From contig NC_012992.1 in NCBI RefSeq assembly GCF_000026365.1, forward strand, positions 434,001 through 498,000: a stretch of DNA of 64,000 nucleotides, written 5' to 3'. Below the pieces are notes generated by a model. The model was not told the origin of the DNA. It made no database searches and worked only from the letters and a program-made list of their open reading frames with translations. This DNA is from Zygosaccharomyces rouxii. Lineage: Eukaryota > Ascomycota > Saccharomycetes > Saccharomycetales > Saccharomycetaceae. The position numbers were made by a program, and so were the translations under genes. Shown piece after piece: positions 1-9,647 of the stretch; within the stretch, counting starts at the first letter, position 1; every line of letters starts with the position of its first letter.

Positions 1-177
1 GGATTGCCCATAGTAGGACTTGTCAATGATGATGAATTGGTGGCCACTAAAAGCAGCATCGATGATTTACCAGATTTCGCACAAGATAGACCAATTTTTA
101 CGCCATTAGATGAAAGAAATGTAGGGACAAGGGAAGAATTAAATTGGTTGATCAAGGACATTTTGACGGAAGAGTGA
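1..177 (+). CDS. C-terminal fragment of a protein, probably SAGA subunit Ada1/Hfi1
   Basis: An open frame enters from the left edge and ends at TGA 175-177, giving the last 58 residues of a protein. The tail is acidic and ends in LNWLIKDILTEE. I cannot identify it from sequence alone. In S. cerevisiae, HFI1 (YPL254W) lies immediately left of VIK1 (YPL253C) and YAH1 (YPL252C), with the same relative orientations seen here, so the tail of HFI1 is the most likely identity. Hfi1/Ada1 is a structural subunit of the SAGA histone acetyltransferase complex in the nucleus. The assignment rests on synteny only. Partial at the window edge. Confidence 0.6.
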   Translation, partial: GLPIVGLVNDDELVATKSSIDDLPDFAQDRPIFTPLDERNVGTREELNWLIKDILTEE

Positions 178-419
178 TCGTCATGCTGGCACATGCAACG
201 AATCTTTTTGACTTTACTGTTCTAAACTCACAAATAGTAATGAAAAACAATAAAATAAAAATTAAAAAAATAAAGTTGATCTTTTCTTACCTTCAAAAAT
301 CATTATCAGTTTCCCTTAAAACAATATGCTTTTCCTTTTAGTACTTTTTGTGTTTAAGTTGTATCATTAATATCATTATACAAGTAGCTACTGGGCACTT
401 TGCCGCTGTGAATCTATAA

Positions 420-2297
420 TTATATCGATCTCCTACCATTTTTCAAATTTTTCATTTTGGAGATCCTATTTGACAGGTCCAGTAACGATCTATAGTTATA
501 CTTGTCATTCAGATTGAACCAAAGACAAGATTTGGTATCTAATAGGAGTTTTTTGAATATGAGACTTATTGGGGATTTCATTGTTTGACCTGGGCTTACC
601 ACATTATCTAGGATGGAAATCATTCTGGAATCACAGACTTCTAGGAAATAAAAATCTATAGGTTTACCTTCTAATTTAGAATCTCCTACCATTGGAGTCA
701 GTTGAAATTTAACAACGCCAATCCCGGAAGAGACGCGTGGAGTCTCTTGTAGTATGCTAGACGGCAGATCTTCAGCACCATTCTTTATTCTTATAACGCA
801 TGAATCTATTTCAATGGAATCTTTTTCGATCTTTAATTCAATTTCTTTATCATCTTTTGAAGCATCTTGTGAAAGCATATCTTGGGACGGCATTTCTTCT
901 GATAGGAAAACATATTGTAAATCGATATGGTAATGTGGCAGACATTTATCGCATAGAAAGTTCAATAGGGCAAATCGAAGACTAGTCCAAGGTTTACTAC
1001 TCACAGATATTAGGTTGAAATTTATACCTCTCCCCAAACACATATCATGGTACATTTCGTATTCCTGGAACAACATTTCTTTTTCGTCCATTAGTATAGA
1101 GGGAACGATCCTGTTGAAAGAATAAGTATCATCTACGCATCTTTTGGCGTAATCCACTTCGCAATCTTGGAACTCACCTGTCACATATGCGAATCTACGA
1201 ATTTGTCCCTTCATCTCATCGATTGAATTTTCCAATTTTCTTCTACGCAGTTGTTCTTGTTCCATCTTGTCAAATTTACTGTTATAAAATTTTTCCTCCC
1301 TATGAGCCAATTCTTGAACATCTTGTGTCTTCCTATCTTCTAACTCGTATTCTATTAAAAGGGTATCTACTTCCTCCTTCAATGGTTTATTATGCTCTTC
1401 AATTTCCAGAATTTTTTGTTCAATTTGAACGACTCCATCTTCCAATTCTCTACAATCTTTATCACATGTTTCCATCTTTTGAACTAACGATTGATGTTGA
1501 GAGTCTAAATCTTGTTTCTTGTTCTTTAATTCAGTTTGTTCTTTGATTAATTCATCCATTGGACCCGCCTTTAGGGATTTAAATTTTTCCAGTTCTTGAT
1601 CTAACTCTTTAGAGTATTCATTGCATCTATCCTGGTTTTGCTTCCGTAATTCTTGCCATTTCTCCTCTACTTGAGCCATTTCCGTTTTCAACTGTCGTAT
1701 TTCTTGTTCAATTTTTTCATCAGGTTTTAAGTTTTCCAATTGTAACAATTGCTTCTCCCATTTCAACCGCCTGTCATCTTGTTCCTTACGCAATTGGGTT
1801 TCTAGTTCTTGTAATTCTACAGACCATTTCAAATGTAAATTGGAAATATTCATCTCTTCATTCCGCCTTAACATTTCAATTTCACCTTCTTTCAAATCCA
1901 ACTGTGATACTTGTTGACTTAACTCCTTCTGTAATTCAGAGCACATGGTAATTCTTTTCGAAATTGCATACTGAATGTCAGGCAACTGCCTCTCCCTTAT
2001 CTGAGCCGATTCCTTTTCAATCTCTAAAATTGCATTACGGAAATGATTAATATCTTTAATAATTTTGCGTTCCCTTTTCTTAACTTCTTCAATTACTGTA
2101 GCATCACCATAGATATATTTATTGAGCAATCTGCGATTCTGCTGTTGTGAATGACCCTCAGATACATGCCTTATCGACGGTCTGGTGTAAACGTGATTAG
2201 TCACATCCTGTAACATGGGCGATGATGATAATCTACGTCTTTTAATCGAGAGATTCGCACCGCTGGTTGAAATGGAAGGTATCTTGGAATGGTTCAT
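420..2297 (-). CDS. CIK1: Kinesin-14 accessory protein Cik1/Vik1 (Kar3 partner)
   Basis: This 625-residue protein starts at the ATG whose complement is 2295-2297; the frame is open further upstream but has no other ATG. It has a short basic N-terminus, a long heptad-rich coiled coil over roughly residues 75-390, and a C-terminal globular part of about 220 residues. That is the Cik1/Vik1 plan: a coiled coil that dimerises with the minus-end motor Kar3, then a motor-like fold that does not bind nucleotide. I see no P-loop of the GxxxxGKT type, as expected for this family. Lengths in S. cerevisiae are 594 (CIK1) and 647 (VIK1). Neighbours match both S. cerevisiae loci (YAH1 next to VIK1, VTI1 next to CIK1), so this is probably the single unduplicated gene. 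Role: spindle and nuclear-fusion functions of Kar3. Confidence 0.9.
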   Translation of the reverse strand: MNHSKIPSISTSGANLSIKRRRLSSSPMLQDVTNHVYTRPSIRHVSEGHSQQQNRRLLNKYIYGDATVIEEVKKRERKIIKDINHFRNAILEIEKESAQIRERQLPDIQYAISKRITMCSELQKELSQQVSQLDLKEGEIEMLRRNEEMNISNLHLKWSVELQELETQLRKEQDDRRLKWEKQLLQLENLKPDEKIEQEIRQLKTEMAQVEEKWQELRKQNQDRCNEYSKELDQELEKFKSLKAGPMDELIKEQTELKNKKQDLDSQHQSLVQKMETCDKDCRELEDGVVQIEQKILEIEEHNKPLKEEVDTLLIEYELEDRKTQDVQELAHREEKFYNSKFDKMEQEQLRRRKLENSIDEMKGQIRRFAYVTGEFQDCEVDYAKRCVDDTYSFNRIVPSILMDEKEMLFQEYEMYHDMCLGRGINFNLISVSSKPWTSLRFALLNFLCDKCLPHYHIDLQYVFLSEEMPSQDMLSQDASKDDKEIELKIEKDSIEIDSCVIRIKNGAEDLPSSILQETPRVSSGIGVVKFQLTPMVGDSKLEGKPIDFYFLEVCDSRMISILDNVVSPGQTMKSPISLIFKKLLLDTKSCLWFNLNDKYNYRSLLDLSNRISKMKNLKNGRRSI

Positions 2298-2763
2298 CTT
2301 TTTATAGTTATAAATTTCTAACGGTATCAAAATCGTTTCAAAAGTGTGTGTTTTAACTCTATTACAAAAGTAAAACAACTGTTAAAACTGATTTTGGGGT
2401 AAAACCACCACTGGAATGTTTCCAATCCACTTGTATACACTTCAAAACCGTCAGAGAAGTGCTCAAAATTGGGATTGTTACTTCTCCTGTCTTAACTCCA
2501 TTGTCAACTAGTACTATTTTGATGTTTTTGTTGACATGATGAGATTGACATAGATCATCAATCATATATGACGAAAGATCATCGATTCAATTCAATTGAT
2601 GAAGAATGAATAAATAAAATTATAGAAAAAGGGCATCAATTGACCGATTTATGGTGATCAAGATGCTCATGTTCAAATTCTACAGGTCTGAAAATGGCAT
2701 GTTGATACTATTTACAATTGGAATTAGCGATAAAGGGAGGTAAAAACGATCATAAGTCACCAA
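2298..2763. other. Intergenic region between YAH1 and CIK1/VIK1
   Basis: A 466-bp spacer holding the promoter of the CIK1/VIK1 gene (right to left) and the 3' end of YAH1. I see no convincing gene. The short reverse-strand reading frame at 2362-2565 looks like chance. No motif stands out strongly enough to call. Confidence 0.6.
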
Positions 2764-3300
2764 TCAGTCAAAATCACTTGCATTTACGTTTCTTGTCATT
2801 GCCGGTAGAGCTACACGAATTCCATCAATATCTTTTGACATTTTAATTTGACATCCCAATCTACTGGTCTCTGTGAGTCCGTACGCTAAATCTAACATAT
2901 CATTCTCATCATCGTCCGATTCAGGTAATGCGTCGAAATAATCTGGATCCACAATGACATGACAGGTAGAGCATGCACAAGATCCACCACATGCACCTTC
3001 CATTTCTAGATTGTTTGCCTGTGCGATATCCAGAAGTGAATCTCCTTCTGCCACTTCATAAGTCCGCTGTGATCCATCCTTTAGGATAAAAGTTACTTTT
3101 AGTTCTTCGCCAGGTTTTGGGGGCGTTAAATGACCATGAGAAAGTTTAGAAGTGGTAGAAAATGGTTTGGTATGTGTTAAAATGGTACGACGAGCAACTG
3201 GTTGTTGTAAATTTCTCATATGATTTTGAGCATGGAAAGCTCTACGTGAGGCTAAAACAGCACGGTTGACCATAAAATTGATACGTGGTATTCTAAACAT
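2764..3300 (-). CDS. YAH1: Mitochondrial [2Fe-2S] ferredoxin (adrenodoxin family)
   Basis: A 178-residue protein starting at ATG 3298-3300. The first ~55 residues are basic and rich in R, S, T and H with few acids, as in a mitochondrial presequence. The rest is an adrenodoxin-type ferredoxin with the cluster ligands in CGGSCACSTCHV and a fourth cysteine in RLGCQIKMS. Yah1 passes electrons from Arh1 into mitochondrial iron-sulfur cluster assembly, and also into heme A and ubiquinone synthesis, in the matrix. The S. cerevisiae protein is 172 residues, so this is full length. It is divergent from VTI1, with 386 bp between the two starts. Confidence 0.97.
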   Translation of the reverse strand: MFRIPRINFMVNRAVLASRRAFHAQNHMRNLQQPVARRTILTHTKPFSTTSKLSHGHLTPPKPGEELKVTFILKDGSQRTYEVAEGDSLLDIAQANNLEMEGACGGSCACSTCHVIVDPDYFDALPESDDDENDMLDLAYGLTETSRLGCQIKMSKDIDGIRVALPAMTRNVNASDFD

Positions 3301-3686
3301 GATGCTCAAGTCAATGATTCAGCAGATCTCCGATCGTGTTCAGAATTTTGTAAAGACGTTGGTTATTTTTATAGTGTTTGTTCTCTTTGTAATGTTAAGT
3401 GAAATTCGAATGAAAAATTCACAAGAGTCATTCCTAATGACAACCAAACCTTTAAGAAACTTTGAAGTAAAAAAAGAAGTCTTAGCTCTAAGACGCCTGA
3501 GGCAAATATATCTGCTGACATTTTCTTTGAAAAGGGCCTCGTTATCCTTGACTCTTCTGCTGGTTAGTGTGAGTAACAGGGATCTCTTTACATCAATATC
3601 CATATCCGTTCAACCCCTTCAAAATCGAATAATTCACCCATCTTTGTCACTGTCCCTCACATAGGTCTAACTAATCCAATCTAATC
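3301..3686. promoter_or_regulatory. Divergent promoter region between YAH1 and VTI1
   Basis: 386 bp separate the two divergent start codons. The region must carry both promoters. It has overlapping open frames on both strands, but these have no protein-like character. No specific factor site can be called with confidence. Confidence 0.6.
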
Positions 3687-4349
3687 ATGAGCGCACTATT
3701 GACCTCATACGAATCCGACTACCGTTCCACCTTCGATGATGCTCGTTCTAGGCTGCAAACTGCCCCCACGCAAGCTCTCTCAGAACGTAATTTGACTTTA
3801 AGGCAGGTGGAACAACAGCAAGAGGAGTTAGTGGATCTCATAGATCAAATGGAAATTGAAGTTAATAGCGCTATTCCAAATGGTCAAGAACGTGCAAATT
3901 ATAAGGCAAAATTACGTGGATACCGCAAACAAGTTCAAAATGATTTAAGGCAACCATTACAACAGTTAATTGATTCAACAGATAGAGATCTGTTATTTGG
4001 CGAGCAGAATCATCAATTTGATCATCTAGACGATGATCAAAGGCAACAACTTTTATCGAATCATTCAATTTTACAAGGTACAGGTGATAGATTGAGAGAT
4101 GCTACTAGGATTGCTACGGAAACTGAGGGTATCGGTTCAAATATCATGAATGATTTAAGGTCACAGAGGGAGACTTTGGAGAATGCCAGACAAACTCTTT
4201 TCACCGCTGATTCATACGTGGATAAAAGTATTCGTACACTAAAGACAATGAGTCGTAGGTTAGTAGCTAATAAATTTATCAGCTATGCCATCATCGCCGT
4301 TTTGATTCTATTAATCCTATTAGTTCTATTTTCAAAATTCAGATCCTAA
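3687..4349 (+). CDS. VTI1: v-SNARE Vti1
   Basis: A 220-residue protein (217 in S. cerevisiae) starting at ATG 3687. The N-terminal half is helical and charged, matching the Vti1 three-helix regulatory domain. A SNARE motif covers roughly residues 130-190 and carries the zero-layer glutamine expected of a Qb-SNARE. A C-terminal hydrophobic anchor follows (FISYAIIAVLILLILLVLFS), ending in a short basic tail. Vti1 acts in Golgi, endosome and vacuole fusion. The neighbours CIK1 (YMR198W), VTI1 (YMR197C) and YMR196W are in the S. cerevisiae chromosome XIII order, inverted. Confidence 0.96.
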   Translation: MSALLTSYESDYRSTFDDARSRLQTAPTQALSERNLTLRQVEQQQEELVDLIDQMEIEVNSAIPNGQERANYKAKLRGYRKQVQNDLRQPLQQLIDSTDRDLLFGEQNHQFDHLDDDQRQQLLSNHSILQGTGDRLRDATRIATETEGIGSNIMNDLRSQRETLENARQTLFTADSYVDKSIRTLKTMSRRLVANKFISYAIIAVLILLILLVLFSKFRS

Positions 4350-4512
4350 TCTAGTATCAAAATCTCCCACAGGTAACTGCTGCAATGCTATATATAAGGT
4401 TAGGATTGAAACAGATATTTTCTTTCTATTCAGGTCGACACATATATTAAAATTATAAACTTGCAAAAAAAAAAAAAATTCAAGAGATAAAGCCATAACA
4501 TTAACCATAAAG

Positions 4513-7500
4513 TTATTTGTTTTCGTTGTATTGACAAGACAATTCCGGTTTAACTTCTTCTAGATTTCCACCGGAACCTCCACCAAAGGTTAAACCACCA
4601 ATCTTGTCCTTCAAATGCTCGATCAACTTCGATTCAGACTTATGGGCATCTGAAGAGTTCAACTCATGCTTCTTTTCTTCTTCAAACTGGAATTCCTCCT
4701 TGAAATTGATACTTTTACCTGATGCAGCGCTAGACTGTGCGCTTAAAGCAGATTGACCATGTAACAAGTGCTTTTCTTCCTCGGTTAGATCAAGAGCAGT
4801 AGCAGTAAAACTTAGCAAGGAGCGAGCACTCTTACGTCTTGCCATTTGTCTGTGACGAAGATTGGCATCACCATATTCAGAGGGGTGACGAGTCCTAACA
4901 AATGAAACACCAACATCGCTAACCCATTTGGCTACCAAAGCGGTCCAACCACATTGGTGAGAGGCACCTAAACCACGACCGGTATCACCGTCAAAGTACT
5001 CAAAGAATGGAACTAGGCCCTTAAAATGCTCATCAGTAGATAAGAACTTCTGATATGGACCGTAGTAGCAAGCACGATCACCCTCTTCGTTGGGAGTGAA
5101 CAATTGGATCATACGGGAACCAATTTCAACAGCAACTTCAGCCAAATTCAAAAATTCACCAGAACCAGCTGGGCATTCGACCTTGAAATCATCACCGTAG
5201 TATAGGTGAAATCTTTGTAAAGATTCTACCAGTAAAAAAGTAGTTGGGAACCAAATTGGACCTCTCCAGTTGGAGTTACCACCAAACATACCAGAATCAG
5301 ATTCTGCTGGTAAGTACTTTACTTCGTAGTGGCTACCATTAACGTTCATCTGGAATGGATGTTTCTCATGGTACTTGGATAAAGATCTGATACCATAAGT
5401 GGATAAGAACTCGCTCTCGTCCAACGTACGTTTTAAGATAGCTTTCAATCTGTCAGCGTTAACAAGGGATAGTAATATTCTTTCACCGACACCTCTACGA
5501 CGCATGGATGCAATGTTCCTTTCAACAACTTCACTCTTGTTTTCGATAAACCAGTCAACTCTTTTCTTGAAACTTGGAAACTTCTTAAGTAGTCCATCTT
5601 CCAAAGTCATCGAAGCATATAGTGGAATCAAACCCACCAATGACCTTACCGGTAGTTGCTGTCTGTGAGGACCACCCCAAGAGATAGCATCGTAGTAAAA
5701 TTGGTCTTCTTCGTTCCACAAGTTCTGCCTTACAATTTCTGGGAAACCTTCCTTGGTATTATCGACGATGTGTTCGAAGGACAAAGAGTCGTTGATCAAG
5801 ATGAAGTGCTCAAAGAATTTGGATGCGATATCTTCGTAAACTGGGTTTTCAATCGCCAACTCTAGGGCAATATTTAACATTTGCAAACAGTAGAAGGCCA
5901 TCCAACCTGTAGAATCTGCCTGTTCCAATCTGCCCCCGGTTGGCAATGCTTCAGAACGGTTAAAGATACCAATATTATCTAGACCTAAGAAACCACCTTC
6001 AAAAACATTATTACCTTCAGCATCCTTACGGTTAACCCACCAAGTGAAGTTTAACAACAATTTTTGGAAAACACGCTCCAAGAATAATCTATCTTGTCTG
6101 CCATACAAATTCCTTTCAATCTTGTAAACACGGTAAGCTGCCCAAACATGAACTGGAGGGTTAACATCTTCAAAATTCCATTCATAGGCTGGCATTTGAC
6201 CGTTAGGATGCATGTACCACTCTCTGGTCATGACATCCAATTGTTTCTTTGCGAAATCTGGATCCACCATAGCAATTGGAATGGTATGGAAAGCGGTATC
6301 CCAAGATGCAAAGAAAGGATACTCCCATTTATCTGGCATCGATAAAATATCTTCAATGTACAAGTGTTTCCAGTTTTTATTTCTACCACCTGCTCTACCC
6401 TTTTGTGGAGGAGGTTTGATACTGACATCACCATTGTACCATTCATCCCAAGTCAGGTTGTAGAACTGCTTAGTCCATAGTAAACCGGCAAATGCTTGTC
6501 TCTGAATGGTCCTTAGTTCATCACCGGCCGGTAATGGGTTAACACGCCAATAAAAGTTATCAGCCTCTTCTTCACGCTCAGAAAAGATACCATCAAAGAC
6601 GTCTTCATCAATAATAGCCAAGTCATCGGTCCTGAACAAGTTCTCACCTTCAACCAATTCGTCAGAGAACTTGTAACGAACAGTAACGTACTCCCCTGGA
6701 GGGATGTCCTCGAAGTGGTAAACGGCAGCAGCCTTAGTACCTTTGTGTTCGGGGTTAACAGCATCTTTATTACCATGAACTAAATATTCCTCAATTGCAT
6801 CTTTGGTAAAGGGAGCCGGATTTGTTTCGTTACTGAATAATTTCTTCAAGTTAGACTCGTTACCAGTGAATAATAGTTCCGGGTCCACATCCTCCTGACA
6901 GGAAGAATTTTCAGCACTTGGAGAAGGTTGGAAAACTATTTGACGACCACCAAACTTATGGTGATCCACATGAATCATATTCTTAGCCTTCGAATCTTGA
7001 ACCAATTTAGAGGTATCGGGACAGCTCTTCCACGCCCAAACATTTCTAAACAACACCTGGGGAGCGACATGTAGAGAACCGTGCTCAGTCTTACTACGGT
7101 TGTGAACCGTTATTCTAAAGTTTAAATCCTCAGGATTTTCATCACGCTTCGCCATTTCAAAGACAACATCGAAGTAGGGAGTATCGCCAGTAGCATTATC
7201 TTTGTACAAACCATCTACTTCGTAAACTTCAAACTCCTTGTCATTCAATCCACGTTGTGCATTTTCATCAACTAGTTGCTTGTAAGGGAATGGTTTAGCG
7301 AATGGATATTTGTACAAACTCTTCATGTAAGAGTGAGTTGGGGTGTTGTCTAAGTAGAAGTATAGTTCCTTAACATCTTCACCGTGATTACCTTGGTGGT
7401 TGGTCAAACCAAACAATCTTTCTTTCAATCTTTCGTCTTTACCGTTCCATAGGGCAACGTTCATACACAGTAATTGTCTATTATCGGAAACACCGAATAA

Positions 7501-7725
7501 CCCATCTTCACCCCAACGGAAGACTCTTGAGTTAGCATGTTCAAAGGGGAAAAAATTCCAGGCATCACCGTCAAGGGAGTAATCTTCACGAACAGTAGCC
7601 CATGAACGTTCACTCAAGTATGGACCCCAGCGGTACCAATACTTTTTATGTTCTCTGTTCTCCTTTAATTTCTGCTCCTCCCTGGTAGAGTCCACCAGTT
7701 CTTTCCTCAATTGATCCATGCTCAT
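4513..7725 (-). CDS. YMR196W: Large glucosidase-like protein, orthologue of YMR196W
   Basis: A 1070-residue protein (S. cerevisiae YMR196W is about 1088), starting at the first of two nearby ATGs (MSMDQLRKEL). It looks like a soluble protein with no signal peptide. The central part has the features of a six-hairpin glycosidase of the mannosyl-oligosaccharide glucosidase (GH63) superfamily: WEYPFFASWDTAFHT, a segment containing GGFLGLDNIGIFNRS, and the late SNWRGPIWFPT and GWTALVAKW segments. The molecular substrate is not known to me; the S. cerevisiae protein is cytoplasmic and uncharacterised. The tail of about 100 residues is charged and low in complexity. It faces a very long upstream region containing stress-element-like sequences. 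The locus matches YMR196W next to VTI1. Confidence 0.93.
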   Translation of the reverse strand: MSMDQLRKELVDSTREEQKLKENREHKKYWYRWGPYLSERSWATVREDYSLDGDAWNFFPFEHANSRVFRWGEDGLFGVSDNRQLLCMNVALWNGKDERLKERLFGLTNHQGNHGEDVKELYFYLDNTPTHSYMKSLYKYPFAKPFPYKQLVDENAQRGLNDKEFEVYEVDGLYKDNATGDTPYFDVVFEMAKRDENPEDLNFRITVHNRSKTEHGSLHVAPQVLFRNVWAWKSCPDTSKLVQDSKAKNMIHVDHHKFGGRQIVFQPSPSAENSSCQEDVDPELLFTGNESNLKKLFSNETNPAPFTKDAIEEYLVHGNKDAVNPEHKGTKAAAVYHFEDIPPGEYVTVRYKFSDELVEGENLFRTDDLAIIDEDVFDGIFSEREEEADNFYWRVNPLPAGDELRTIQRQAFAGLLWTKQFYNLTWDEWYNGDVSIKPPPQKGRAGGRNKNWKHLYIEDILSMPDKWEYPFFASWDTAFHTIPIAMVDPDFAKKQLDVMTREWYMHPNGQMPAYEWNFEDVNPPVHVWAAYRVYKIERNLYGRQDRLFLERVFQKLLLNFTWWVNRKDAEGNNVFEGGFLGLDNIGIFNRSEALPTGGRLEQADSTGWMAFYCLQMLNIALELAIENPVYEDIASKFFEHFILINDSLSFEHIVDNTKEGFPEIVRQNLWNEEDQFYYDAISWGGPHRQQLPVRSLVGLIPLYASMTLEDGLLKKFPSFKKRVDWFIENKSEVVERNIASMRRRGVGERILLSLVNADRLKAILKRTLDESEFLSTYGIRSLSKYHEKHPFQMNVNGSHYEVKYLPAESDSGMFGGNSNWRGPIWFPTTFLLVESLQRFHLYYGDDFKVECPAGSGEFLNLAEVAVEIGSRMIQLFTPNEEGDRACYYGPYQKFLSTDEHFKGLVPFFEYFDGDTGRGLGASHQCGWTALVAKWVSDVGVSFVRTRHPSEYGDANLRHRQMARRKSARSLLSFTATALDLTEEEKHLLHGQSALSAQSSAASGKSINFKEEFQFEEEKKHELNSSDAHKSESKLIEHLKDKIGGLTFGGGSGGNLEEVKPELSCQYNENK

Positions 7726-7853
7726 GATCGTTATTTCAATTAGAATTCCAGGAAGAAATTTCTACGATCATGGGGCGATTAAGTATTATTACAACCTTTT
7801 ATAGTCAAACTGTCAATAGCGAAAGCGAAGGCGAAAGAGGATCGAGAAAGTGC

Positions 7854-7858
7854 CCCCT
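7854..7858 (-). promoter_or_regulatory. Stress-response-element-like CCCCT upstream of the YMR196W orthologue
   Basis: CCCCT (AGGGG on the coding strand) lies about 130 bp upstream of the start. A second core, AGGGG, is at 8056-8060. STRE cores bind Msn2/Msn4. Two cores are weak evidence, but they fit a carbohydrate-related gene. Confidence 0.35.
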
Positions 7859-8929
7859 TAAAGGTTTTATACTGGGGTCGATCCCTTTGTTGCCTTTCGA
7901 CGCAAGTGGACAGAGGAGGATCATCGCATTCGGAAAGCAAGTTTGGCAGCACCAGTACAAAGGAAACAAAAGGTTATTAGAGCTTAAACGTTGCTATCAA
8001 TTGGAACTGCGAGACGAGAGGGCCCAAGGTAGAGCTCTCCCTTCCTTCTAGGATAAGGGGTTTTTCTCGGTTTCAAAGAGCAGGCAGGGCTGATAGCGTC
8101 TGCCCATAAAAATAGCATAAAACAATTTCAGAAAATGAAGGGAAGAAGTAAAAAATAAAAAAAAAAATAAAAAAAAAGACATCTATTGTTTCCTTCAGTT
8201 GTATGGAGTCATAATTAGCACAGACGGTTAGGCACTACTCTTGTTTTCCTGATCTTATCTTCTGCATTGATGTGCTTGAAGTCGCAGTGCCTTTGAGGTC
8301 TTCTGTCCTTCTGCGTCGTTAGTTGTAATTTTGACAATGCTGGGATCACATAGAGGTTACACCAATTGCTACCTTCTTGAGTACTCTGAATTGGCTGAAA
8401 GGGATGGGACTTGATGGTAAAGTGCTAGCTACATTGCTAGACAGATGCGTTTTCAGTGGAAACCCATTCTCAAGCCGCGAATCCGGACCCTGGGGTATTC
8501 ATCATCATGCGGGAAGCGTGTGGGTTTCTCAGCTACAGAGGGAAAGATCTAACTGGTTGGTAGTTGAAGTTGGTATGAAGTTAAGTCTTGCGCGGAGCCT
8601 GTGTACGTTGTTTAGCATTTGAAAAGTAAAATTTTGATCATAGATCTTGTTTACATCTCGTGTTATGTTAACGCGTCTTGACCTGCCGATGAGGACACTG
8701 AAGAAAGTTACAACTGACCGACAAAATGTAAATATAAGAGTAACGCAAGTGATACGTCTGCAAGAACTTTACCACGAAATTACTGTGTGACACTTCTCAA
8801 ATGTACAATTTGTAATCAAGACTACTTATCCTGGAGTTACTCCGGTTACTTCATATTGGACATGCAAGGAACCCAACAGCGGCAGCACATCTTAGTATGC
8901 CCCACTAATCTGTACAACCACTGCTATTC

Positions 8930-8971
8930 GTTCTTTTAAAAAGAACCAAAATAGTTCCTGTTCGCTTTGCT
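8930..8971 (+). repeat. Dispersed copy of the repeat arm found at 9617-9650, with a small palindrome
   Basis: The segment opens with the short palindrome GTTCTTTTAAAAAGAAC (8930-8946). Positions 8938-8971 match 9617-9650 at 28 of 34 positions by eye, and the mismatches cluster in the second half. The two are about 680 bp apart in direct orientation, which suggests copies of one ancestral unit. Confidence 0.6.
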
Positions 8972-9414
8972 CACAGGTTGAAGGGCGATCCCGGCGCATT
9001 GCTGCCACCAATATCGTGGCTACTTATTATCGACTGTGTCAGAACCCTGGGCATCAAATTGCCACTATGCATGTCCAGCTGTCAGCATATGACCATCTTA
9101 CACATCCACACAGACTTCGATATCCAGCTGGCTCACCTCGCTCAATGTCTACTGAGTCGATCAGCTCCCCCCACAGCACCAAATTAACACTCATATCCCA
9201 GCACCCAACACGTTACCGCCGCCACGTAACAGCAGTTCCTCCAACCACTACCCCCAGTTCCCACTCAGTTCACAGCTCTCAATGCTCGCTCTTTCTTATC
9301 ATAGCAGCCCCGCTATGGTTATCTCTCCGATGCCCCCCTGCTCCCAACAACCGCCTACATAGACTCTGCCCATGTAAAAGAACCAATATGAGTTCTGCTT
9401 CCCAACACCCGATA

Positions 9415-9521
9415 CATTGCCACCGTGCTTCCACGGTGACTGAATACAGCTATCCCTCAAGAACCCCCCTAGATCCCATTGCCACCGCCTTACGACAGCG
9501 GCTAAGATACAGATACCCCTC
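9415..9521 (+). repeat. Degenerate tandem repeat, period about 62 bp
   Basis: Two units (9415-9458 and 9477-9521) each begin CATTGCCACCG, contain a short hairpin (CACCGTG...CACGGTG in the first, CCGC...GCGG in the second) and end ATACAG-TA-CCCTC. Related TGCCACC-centred hairpins occur earlier, for example GCCACCAATATCGTGGC at 9004-9020. The hairpin is kept by different bases, which hints at pairing being retained. That is inference from two copies. Confidence 0.5.
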
Positions 9522-9534
9522 CATCCTTACGAGG

Positions 9535-9647
9535 GCAGCGAGCAAGCACAGTTTTGGTTCTTTTTTAAAAGAACAGACGATATCAGTCCGTTTGACATCC
9601 GCGACTTGATCCTTTCAAAAAGAACCAAAACTGTTCTTGCTCGCTGC
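9535..9647. repeat. Inverted repeat with 31-bp arms
   Basis: Arms 9535-9565 and 9617-9647 are reverse complements at 30 of 31 positions, with a 51-bp spacer. The left arm continues into a second short palindrome, GTTCTTTT/AAAAGAAC (9557-9574). The arms resemble the lone copy at 8938-8971. No open frame or target-site duplication is seen that would make this a recognised transposon. Confidence 0.8.

Noticed and set aside
7928..7946. CDEIII-like TTGCTTTCCGAA on the reverse strand
   Set aside because: The adjoining sequence is not AT-rich and no CDEI lies at the proper distance, so it is not a centromere.
9016..9609. 197-codon open frame in the C-rich stretch
   Set aside because: It begins at GTG and not ATG, its composition is explained by C richness (Ser, Pro, Thr, His, Arg), and no motif is visible.
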